From Bacteroidota bacterium (GTDB lineage Bacteria > Bacteroidota > Bacteroidia > AKYH767-A > 2013-40CM-41-45): a stretch of DNA of 64,000 nucleotides. Position 1 is the stretch's first letter; each line of letters begins with the position of its first letter. The position numbers were made by a program, and so were the translations under genes. Below, one piece after another: positions 43,512-50,125 of this stretch. The stretch covers positions 2,170,001-2,234,000 of the forward strand of contig JADJON010000001.1 of assembly GCA_016713765.1 (NCBI GenBank). Reading direction: 5' to 3'. The notes below the pieces were generated by a model, which was given only the letters and a program-made list of their open reading frames with translations, did no database searches and had not been told where the DNA came from.

Positions 43512-44924
43512 TCAATTCATGATGACGACATTCGATTCGCCGGACACGATCGAGAATTCCTTTTCGAGTGTGTAGATACTTTCCCGGGAAGCCCGCGGAC
43601 GGAAGACCGCGCGGTAACGACCGGGTTGGAGAATGAAGGTTTCTTTGCTGAGGTTTTCGTCGAGGTTGGTGACCCATTTCAGGGTCTTGCCTTCGACCGT
43701 ATAGATACTGCCGAAGCCGGGATTGTTGGTAACGAGTGTCACGATGCCGGGACGCGGAATCGTGACCGTAGTGGTTTTACTCTGGCTTATATCTACGTTG
43801 TCGAGCAGGATACGAGGTAATGTAAGAATCTCGAGATTGTACTTGCCAACCCGGTACTTTTCCGTCGCGTTGATGTCCTGGACGACGAGGGTAGCCATAT
43901 CGCCCGGTTGGCGAACGATCGCCTGGATCTTCCGGTATTCCGATGGGCCGTCGTACCGGATCATCAGGGAGCCCTGTCCGGCATCGATACCCACGGTGCT
44001 GTGTTTCCCGGGTACGAGCACCACCGAGTCCTTGATGGCTTGCGGGACGGTGTGGACCACGATCCGATAGATCGGAAGCGGGTCGATGACGAGCGTGTCC
44101 GGATTGCCCTTGGCGTTCAGCGTGTGAATGTAATTGTACTTGACCTCGCCGGTGTTACGGTCGTAGAACGTCATGTTCACATTCGTCTCGCTGGGTACAC
44201 CGTTCACGTCGAGCAGGTTCACCTGCAGGGTCGTGGAATTGAGCGCCTGGGAAATGACAATATCCATCGCCTGCCGGAACATCACTTCATTCGTCGCGTC
44301 GAAGTATCGGCCCACGCAATCGAACGTCTTCTTCAACGATTCGTCGAGTCCCATCCCGATGACGAAAGGTTTCAGGAAAATCCCTTTTCGCTGAAGCGCT
44401 GCCGAGACGGCACAAGGATCACCGCCGCATTCTTCGATACCGTCGGTGATCAGGATCAGGATATTGCGAGCGGGGCTCGCGGGGAAATCGTCGGCGCAAA
44501 GTTCGAGTGAACGCGCGATCGGTGTAGTGCCTCTGGGGGTGATGTTCTTCAGCGCGTCCTGGATGCGTGTCGCGTTACCGCTTGCGAAAGGAACCTCCAA
44601 TCGGCTGTCGTCGCAATCCTGGGGAGGATAGGGCTTCTGGTGACCGTACACGCGCAAAGCCAGCTCGATGTTGGGGACGAACCGCAGGCTGTCGAGCAAT
44701 TGGTTCATCAGGTTTTTCGCGACATCGATCTTGGCGCCGCTTTGCCAGCGCCCGTACATGCTTTGCGAAGCGTCGAAGAGGAACTCGATGCGGGTGAGGG
44801 TAGGCTGTACCTGCTTCCGGCTGGTCACCTGAGCCTGCACAGGAAGTCCCAGCCCGAGCAGGACCATCAGGAAAAAGATCCGGTCCGTGTACAGCTTGAA
44901 TTTGTTCCCCTTCATTCCTCGCAT
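43512..44924 (-). CDS. Secreted von Willebrand factor A domain protein between transketolase halves
   Basis: A 470-residue exported protein with signal peptide RIFFLMVLLGLGLPVQAQ. The start is ATG at 44924 or 44915; a longer frame overlaps the preceding gene. The VWA domain (about residues 40-230) has a full metal-ion-dependent adhesion site: FLFDASQSMYG (DxSxS), PRGTTPIA (Thr) and ILITDGIEECGGDPC (Asp). The C-terminal 240 residues are beta-rich, with three or four repeated sandwich-like segments (LQVNLLDVNGVPSETNVNM; LVVQDINATEKYRVGKYNLEIL; YRAVFRPRASRESIYTLEKEF). The role is unknown. It is 11 nt after the transketolase N half and 15 nt before the C half, so it is co-expressed with both. Confidence 0.85.
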   Translation of the reverse strand: MRGMKGNKFKLYTDRIFFLMVLLGLGLPVQAQVTSRKQVQPTLTRIEFLFDASQSMYGRWQSGAKIDVAKNLMNQLLDSLRFVPNIELALRVYGHQKPYPPQDCDDSRLEVPFASGNATRIQDALKNITPRGTTPIARSLELCADDFPASPARNILILITDGIEECGGDPCAVSAALQRKGIFLKPFVIGMGLDESLKKTFDCVGRYFDATNEVMFRQAMDIVISQALNSTTLQVNLLDVNGVPSETNVNMTFYDRNTGEVKYNYIHTLNAKGNPDTLVIDPLPIYRIVVHTVPQAIKDSVVLVPGKHSTVGIDAGQGSLMIRYDGPSEYRKIQAIVRQPGDMATLVVQDINATEKYRVGKYNLEILTLPRILLDNVDISQSKTTTVTIPRPGIVTLVTNNPGFGSIYTVEGKTLKWVTNLDENLSKETFILQPGRYRAVFRPRASRESIYTLEKEFSIVSGESNVVIMN

Positions 44925-44935
44925 AAATGGGCGAC

Positions 44936-45778
44936 TCAATAGTCGCCGAGGGTTTCTTCGAGTTGAGCCAGCGCCGTGGCGGTTTGTTCGGCATTCGGTG
45001 CCACGCCGTGCCACTTGTGGGTACCCATCATGAAATCCACGCCCATGCCCATTTCGGTTTTCATCAGGATCACCACCGGCTTTTTATTGCCGCAAAGCGA
45101 TCGTGCTTTTTGTAAGGTAAGCACGACATCTTCCATATGATTGCCGTTCATTTCGAGTACTTCCCATCCAAACGCCTCGAACTTGGGGCGCAAGGGACCA
45201 TAGGGGAGGACCTGGTCGATCGAGCCGTCGATCTGTTGGTTGTTGACGTCGATCGTGGCGATGATGTTGTCAACTTTCTTAGCGCCGGCATACATGACCG
45301 CTTCCCAGATCTGGCCTTCTTCCATTTCGCCGTCGCCGCAGAGACAATATACCAACTGATTATCCTTGTTCAGTTTCTTCGCCAGGGCGGCACCCAGGGC
45401 AACACTCATGCCTTGGCCGAGAGATCCGGAAGCCATGCGAACACCCGGAAGCCCTTCGTGTGTGGCCGGGTGACCTTGCAGACGGGAATCGATCTTACGG
45501 AAGGTGCTCAGTTCCTGTAAAGGGAAATAGCCGGATCGTGCCAGCACACTGTACCAGAGCGGTGAAATGTGACCGTTACTGAGGAAGAACAGATCTTCGC
45601 CGGCGCCGTCCATCGAAAATTGTTTCGGCTCATGCTTCATCACCGAGAAATAGAGCGCGACAAGGAAGTCGGTGCAGCCCAGGGAACCTCCCGGGTGTCC
45701 GGAATTCACGCCATGTACCTGTCGGATGATATCGCGGCGAACCTGTGAGGCGATGCGTTTCAATTGATCTGTATTCAT
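44936..45778 (-). CDS. Transketolase, N-terminal (thiamine diphosphate-binding) subunit
   Basis: A 280-residue N-terminal half of the split transketolase. The start is the ATG at 45778 (MNTDQLKRIASQVRRDI). Motifs are VHGVNSGHPGGSLGCTDFLVALYF, LSNGHISPLWY, RLQGHPATHEGLPGV, ASGSLGQGMSVALG and the ThDP/Mg motif CGDGEMEEGQIWEAVMYAG ending in IDVNNQQIDG, then KWHGVAPN. It is the first gene of a minus-strand run of six. TACCTTAG at 45827-45834 (minus) is a weak -7 candidate. Confidence 0.95.
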   Translation of the reverse strand: MNTDQLKRIASQVRRDIIRQVHGVNSGHPGGSLGCTDFLVALYFSVMKHEPKQFSMDGAGEDLFFLSNGHISPLWYSVLARSGYFPLQELSTFRKIDSRLQGHPATHEGLPGVRMASGSLGQGMSVALGAALAKKLNKDNQLVYCLCGDGEMEEGQIWEAVMYAGAKKVDNIIATIDVNNQQIDGSIDQVLPYGPLRPKFEAFGWEVLEMNGNHMEDVVLTLQKARSLCGNKKPVVILMKTEMGMGVDFMMGTHKWHGVAPNAEQTATALAQLEETLGDY

Positions 45779-45925
45779 ACGGGAATGGTTAATGCGGTGG
45801 AATGATGCGATCCACATCACCGGCCTCTAAGGTAGAAACGCGTTCCGCTACGCGCTTCTTGTGTGGATGCTTGTTTTTCAGAAAATATCAACAAAAACAG
45901 GACGATTCGCCGGAAATTTCGCCAA

Positions 45926-46333
45926 TTAACAGTCGGGAAACTCCCATTCCCCGTCCATGAAATCATCCAGCGCCCGGCGTTCCTTCTTAGTAGGTCGTCC
46001 GGTACCGGGATCTCGAAAAACGGTCACGCGGCTGATGCGGGCTTTATAGGCATCCAGCTCTTCTTTCGGTGTAAGGTCCGCACAGAAATCGGGAACCAGT
46101 TTTGCGCCCAGGCGGTTTTCGGTTAACTGCTTCACCGACAAGATCCGGGTGAGTCCTGCTCTGCGGATGTGGAGGGTGTCACCGGGTTTCACCAGTCGAC
46201 TGGCTTTAACGGGATGACCATCCATGTGTACCCGACCCTGTTCACAGGCCAGGGTCGCCTGGGAACGGGTTTTAAAAAGGCGGACCGCCCACATCCATTT
46301 GTCGATTCGGGTACGTGTGCCGGCGGGTTCCAT
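45926..46333 (-). CDS. S4-domain RNA-binding protein (Hsp15-like)
   Basis: A 135-residue protein with an N-terminal S4 domain (RIDKWMWAVRLFKTRSQATLACEQGRVHMDGHPVKAS, fragments IDKWMWAVRLFKTR and GRVHMDGHPVKAS). It continues KPGDTLHIRRAGLTRILSV and a basic C-terminal region, GRPTKKERRALDDFM. Hsp15/HslR binds 50S subunits carrying nascent chains and helps recycle stalled ribosomes; the same role is inferred here. The ATG is separated by only 4 nt from a perfect TATCTTTG -7 element, which implies a leaderless or nearly leaderless transcript. It is divergent from the AI-2E family transporter. Confidence 0.9.
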   Translation of the reverse strand: MEPAGTRTRIDKWMWAVRLFKTRSQATLACEQGRVHMDGHPVKASRLVKPGDTLHIRRAGLTRILSVKQLTENRLGAKLVPDFCADLTPKEELDAYKARISRVTVFRDPGTGRPTKKERRALDDFMDGEWEFPDC

Positions 46334-46337
46334 ATCG

Positions 46338-46345
46338 CAAAGATA
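46338..46345 (-). promoter_or_regulatory. -7 promoter element TATCTTTG abutting the S4 gene
   Basis: Exact TAnnTTTG match on the minus strand, 4 nt before the ATG. A TATCTTCG at 46364-46371 on the plus strand stands 6 nt before the ATG of the divergent transporter gene. Confidence 0.5.
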
Positions 46346-46377
46346 GGCCTTCCGGAAATGCCGTATCTTCGAATCCT

Positions 46378-47391
46378 ATGGCAGGTGATCGACTTCGTAA
46401 AAAATATACCCACCAATTCGTGCTGGCCGCCATCATTATCCTGGGTGGTCTTATTCTCTTTACCATGCGAACGTTCATCGACGCTTTCCTGGGCGCGGTG
46501 ACCTTGTATGTTCTCTTCAGGCCGATGATGCGGAAACTCGTCGAAGTCCGCAAGTGGCCGCGTGGGGGAGCGGCTGTCCTGATCTTGTTTCTTTCATTCC
46601 TGATCGTCCTTATTCCACTGATCGCGATCACCTATATGATCGTTCCGAAGGTTTCCCTGTTTTTCTCCGATTCTTCGGTGATCATGTCGGTGTTGAATTC
46701 CGCGGATGCCAAGATCCAGGCGATGACCGGGTACGAACTCATGAACCAGGAAAACATCCGAAAGGTGCAGGAGTCAGCGGGTGAATTCATCACGCGATTT
46801 CTGGGTGAATCCATGGGTATTCTGGCTGATATCGCCGTATTATATTTCCTGCTTTATTACTTTCTGGTGAATACCGGGAAGGTGGAAAATTTCTTCGAAC
46901 GTTATCTGCCATTGTCCAAAGACAATACCTCCCGATTAACCGATGAGTTGGAAACTCAAACTTTCTCCAACGCCTTAGGTGGACCCTTGCTGGCGCTCAT
47001 CCAGGGCATCTTTGCAGCGCTGGGGTATTGGCTTTTCGGTTTACAGGAACCGGTGTTCTGGGGGCTGATGACGGGCTTCTTCTCCTTCTTGCCCGTTGCA
47101 GGCTCCATGCTCATCTGGCTGCCCGCAGCGATCTATCAATTGTCAACCGGTATGATCTGGCAGGGCATCGCCATTTTCGCTTATGGCGTGCTCGTAATTT
47201 CAGTGGTGGACAATGTGTTCCGCTTCGTTTTCCAGAAAAAGTTCGCGGATGTACATCCCCTGATCACCGTGATCGGGGTAATTGTCGGATTGCAATTGTT
47301 CGGCGTTCCCGGAATCATTTTCGGTCCGCTGCTGATCTCCTATTTCCTGATCATGTTGCGGATCTTCCGGGAGGAATTCCTCTCCGTCTGA
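46378..47391 (+). CDS. AI-2E (TqsA/PerM) family transporter
   Basis: A 337-residue inner-membrane protein with about eight membrane segments (for example FVLAAIIILGGLILF, AVLILFLSFLIVLIPLIAI, ILADIAVLYFLLYYFLV, ISVVDNVFRFVFQKK). The C-terminal signature GLMTGFFSFLPVAGSMLIWLPAAI and the end FGVPGIIFGPLLISYFL are typical of the AI-2E/UPF0118 family. Members are reported as autoinducer-2 exporters or Na+/H+ antiporters, so no substrate is assigned. The start is the ATG at 46378 (MAGDRLRKKYTHQF). Its stop is 3 nt from that of the convergent OstA-like gene. Confidence 0.88.
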   Translation: MAGDRLRKKYTHQFVLAAIIILGGLILFTMRTFIDAFLGAVTLYVLFRPMMRKLVEVRKWPRGGAAVLILFLSFLIVLIPLIAITYMIVPKVSLFFSDSSVIMSVLNSADAKIQAMTGYELMNQENIRKVQESAGEFITRFLGESMGILADIAVLYFLLYYFLVNTGKVENFFERYLPLSKDNTSRLTDELETQTFSNALGGPLLALIQGIFAALGYWLFGLQEPVFWGLMTGFFSFLPVAGSMLIWLPAAIYQLSTGMIWQGIAIFAYGVLVISVVDNVFRFVFQKKFADVHPLITVIGVIVGLQLFGVPGIIFGPLLISYFLIMLRIFREEFLSV

Positions 47392-47394
47392 CGA

Positions 47395-48954
47395 TTATCG
47401 AAAGATCGCCGCCCGGTCGATCGGACGCTGGGCTTCCTTCCAGTTAAAACCTTTCAGGCGCAGTTCCCGGGTACTGATCTGCTTGACCGGGTACAATACT
47501 CCCTCCGGTGACTGGAGCAGGGAAAGTCCTTTGACCTTATTTTCTTCGAGGTAGATGGTCATGTCGCTGCAATCGGCCCGGTTGACGGCGAAGTTCTTTT
47601 CTTCCTTGTTGCGTGCGTAATAAATGGTCTGACCGTTGCCGGAGACGTCGATCCGGTAGAGATTATTATCGATAAAGTAGCCGGTCATGGTCTTACCTCT
47701 GACCTGGTTGAAGCGCAAGGAATCGATCGGCCCTGTTTGACTGCTGTCGGCACGTGACGCGATGAATGCAGAATTGACCAGGTACAGCCGGTGAATTCCG
47801 CCGCCGGCTGCGATGATGTCGATCGAGTCGGCAGTGAGTTGGTTGAGCCCCGACCAGAGGACAGGATCCCGGAACATCCGAAGGGTCGAATCCTTCAGTG
47901 TATACGCGATGGAATCGCAACGACCTTGCAGGTCCGGTTTAAACAGGCGCACATGATGGAACGCGAACAAGTTCCGGTTGTTCTGCTTTGCCGTATCGCC
48001 TGAAGCGGCGGGGAGTGAATCGGCAGCGGTGGCCAGGAGGGTGTCGGCATGCATGAACAGGCTGTCGGTATCGAAGATCTGCACCAGCTCGGCATTTCCG
48101 GCCACCCAGGAACTATCCGTTAGTTCATGGTGTTCCCCGTAGTCTCCGCGGATGATCAGGCGGTTGACGGTATCGGTGATGCTGACATGGCCGAATACCC
48201 GGCCGATCCCGCTGCTGCGGTCATAGAGTATGGAATCTCCACGAAGCATCTGCGTCCGGGTCAGGAGATAAGAATTTCCCTGAAAGCTGGTCTGCTGACT
48301 GTTGGTGTTGTACCAGCCTTGTTCGCAATACATCGTATTGCTGGAGGAGTTAATACGGGTGGGTCCTAAGAAGTAGGCGGTCTTTTCGACCGTATTGTAG
48401 CGAAGTGTATCGCAGGTGAGGGTGTAACGCGGATTCACCAGCAATACATTTTGCTTGAAGTAAAGATCACGCCGATCACTGTAGTAGTACCCTGTCTTAC
48501 TGCTCAGACGATTATCGCCATCGAGGATCATGGCGCTGTCGGTATAGCTTGCTATATCCGTACCGAGGTTATAATCCAATTGACGGGTATGCAGGGTCAT
48601 GCGACCATCGCTCAGGACCACATCTTCGAACACCTGGGCGATCTTGGTATTCCCGTCGTAATACAGATGCTTTCCGCGCAATTGGAGTGAATCGCCCTGG
48701 CGCATGTTGATGCGAGAAAACGCTTCGAGGCGATTGTCGTCTCGGTACAGGTAGGCGGAATCACATTGCATGGTAGCCCCTTCGTGCCGGAAGGCCACAT
48801 TGCCTATCAATCGTAAGGCGTTAGCTTCCAGGGATTCGTCGAATTCGGAAACGTCCGCGTTCAATAATTCTATTCGCGTCGGTTGTTGCGCGAATACGAC
48901 TGAGCCGGTGAAAAGCAAGAGCAGGCAGATCGCCAGGAAAAAGCGGGAACGCAT
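47395..48954 (-). CDS. OstA/LptA-like organic solvent tolerance family protein
   Basis: A 519-residue periplasmic protein starting MRSRFFLAICLLLLFTGSVVFAQ (ATG at 48954; 48975 is an in-frame alternative). The mature part is a long series of beta strands of the OstA/LptA type: LIGNVAFRHEGATMQCDSAYLYRDDNRLEAF, RGDSLQLRGKHLYYDG, YNTVEKTAYFLGPTRI, and further repeats such as LFAFHHVRLFKPDLQGRCDSIAYT (all quoted as short fragments of the repeat). This is the jellyroll fold that bridges LPS across the periplasm, so a role in LPS transport is likely. It is longer than LptA and lacks an obvious LptD barrel. It lies 64 nt downstream of the serine hydrolase gene on the same strand. Confidence 0.82.
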   Translation of the reverse strand: MRSRFFLAICLLLLFTGSVVFAQQPTRIELLNADVSEFDESLEANALRLIGNVAFRHEGATMQCDSAYLYRDDNRLEAFSRINMRQGDSLQLRGKHLYYDGNTKIAQVFEDVVLSDGRMTLHTRQLDYNLGTDIASYTDSAMILDGDNRLSSKTGYYYSDRRDLYFKQNVLLVNPRYTLTCDTLRYNTVEKTAYFLGPTRINSSSNTMYCEQGWYNTNSQQTSFQGNSYLLTRTQMLRGDSILYDRSSGIGRVFGHVSITDTVNRLIIRGDYGEHHELTDSSWVAGNAELVQIFDTDSLFMHADTLLATAADSLPAASGDTAKQNNRNLFAFHHVRLFKPDLQGRCDSIAYTLKDSTLRMFRDPVLWSGLNQLTADSIDIIAAGGGIHRLYLVNSAFIASRADSSQTGPIDSLRFNQVRGKTMTGYFIDNNLYRIDVSGNGQTIYYARNKEEKNFAVNRADCSDMTIYLEENKVKGLSLLQSPEGVLYPVKQISTRELRLKGFNWKEAQRPIDRAAIFR

Positions 48955-49018
48955 GCGGGATACCGGAATTACCATGATTCCCGGCGAAAATACTCAATCG
49001 AAACGATCCTGAACAGGG

Positions 49019-50011
49019 TCAGAAGTTCCCGCGGGTACTTTGGACCATTTGTCCGACCGTGCTCAGTACATCCGGGAGTTTGGTACGATCAAGTCCTTTC
49101 GTCATGACCGTCAACAGGAATGGCGAGGAGCCAATGTAAACGATGGCCGTCTCGTGTAATTGCTGATCACCTTCGTTAAAGCGTTCGCCGAATTTGTGAG
49201 CGACCAATTGATCGTTCGGCAACTCTTTCACCAGTCCGATCTTAAAATCGCTACGGCTCAAAAGATCCAGGGCGAATTCGGAAGATGAGGGGAACAGAAA
49301 GGTGGAACTGTATAATACCCGGATGAACTTGCTTACCTCGAATACATTGACCTGATAGTCCCAGTCCTTCATATCGGGCACCCTAAGCTGTAGTGACTCA
49401 AACAACGATTTGAAGACTTTAGGATCCACCTCCCGGTTGAGGAGTGCCGTAGCGTCGTTGTTTGAATGGATGATCATCGATTCCAACAATTGGCGAACCG
49501 AATAGCTTTTTCCGGTTTCCATGGGTTTGCTGAAAAGCGTCTGTTCCGGGAGTTCGGAAAAATGTCGCTTCAGCAGGATCTGTTTGTTCAACAGGCCGGG
49601 ATTCGCCTCGGCTTGTTTCAATATACATTCCAGGGTAACCAGTTTCATGATACTGCCCGGACTATAACTTTCACCTTCGTTGATGCTGAACCATTGACCG
49701 GTGTTCAGGTCCCTGAAATACACCGCGGCAGAACGAATCAGACCCTTTTGCTTCTGGTCGTCCAGATAGGACATGATGTTACCTTTCAGGGAGGCGTAAA
49801 CCGGACTTTCGTTCGGAATATCCACCATAATGAGCGGCTTGGTCAGCTTGTACTGACCGTTCCGGACAAGTTGAACATCGCACGAGCCTTGAGCGGCCAC
49901 ACGTTCAATTACCTTGACGTGCGATTTGACCACCAGCGCCGTGGCGGCCGAAGAAACTGCGATGGCAATGAGTACGAACCCGATGGGAATCCGGGCGTGA
50001 AGAAAATTCAT
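49019..50011 (-). CDS. Serine hydrolase (class A beta-lactamase-like fold)
   Basis: A 330-residue protein with an N-terminal membrane anchor or signal (IPIGFVLIAIAVSSAATALVV). The catalytic-fold motifs of the beta-lactamase/transpeptidase superfamily are visible: SPGSIMKLVTL (SxxK with nucleophile Ser and Lys), IIHSNNDATALLN (SxN), and VAHKFGER (KTG-like triad). It also has YFRDLNTGQWFSINEGE before the Ser. It resembles the Bacteroidota serine hydrolases of PF13354 type, acting on peptidoglycan or unknown esters. Resistance to beta-lactams should not be assumed. It is divergent from priA. Confidence 0.82.
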   Translation of the reverse strand: MNFLHARIPIGFVLIAIAVSSAATALVVKSHVKVIERVAAQGSCDVQLVRNGQYKLTKPLIMVDIPNESPVYASLKGNIMSYLDDQKQKGLIRSAAVYFRDLNTGQWFSINEGESYSPGSIMKLVTLECILKQAEANPGLLNKQILLKRHFSELPEQTLFSKPMETGKSYSVRQLLESMIIHSNNDATALLNREVDPKVFKSLFESLQLRVPDMKDWDYQVNVFEVSKFIRVLYSSTFLFPSSSEFALDLLSRSDFKIGLVKELPNDQLVAHKFGERFNEGDQQLHETAIVYIGSSPFLLTVMTKGLDRTKLPDVLSTVGQMVQSTRGNF

Positions 50012-50017
50012 GGGCGC

Positions 50018-50048
50018 TTTCTGATAAGGAGTGGCGAATTTACCTTTG
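50018..50048 (+). promoter_or_regulatory. priA promoter (-33 TTTC, -7 TACCTTTG)
   Basis: TTTC at 50018-50021 and an exact -7 match TACCTTTG at 50041-50048 are 19 nt apart, 78 nt upstream of the priA start. Confidence 0.55.
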
Positions 50049-50052
50049 TCAA

Positions 50053-50089
50053 ATGGTTCAAACCATGAATTTGGTCAGGATTTGACCAA
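50053..50089. promoter_or_regulatory. Two adjacent palindromes downstream of the priA promoter
   Basis: ATGGTT-CA-AACCAT (50053-50066) and TTGGTCA-GGATT-TGACCAA (50071-50089) lie side by side, starting 4 nt after the -7 element, at the predicted start of transcription. They could be operators or leader hairpins. Confidence 0.4.
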
Positions 50090-50125
50090 GACATTCTAGC
50101 ACTTCACCGACGGAATCAACCTGTT

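Noticed and set aside
42810..43820. 336-codon plus-strand frame antisense to the transketolase C half
   Set aside because: It is a shadow of a conserved enzyme gene. It crosses two genes on the other strand and has no promoter or ribosome-binding site.
49019..50011. Acquired beta-lactamase resistance gene
   Set aside because: The SxxK, SxN and KTG-like motifs place it in the superfamily, but the sequence looks like a general Bacteroidota serine hydrolase with a KFG rather than KTG triad, and there is no mobile element around it.
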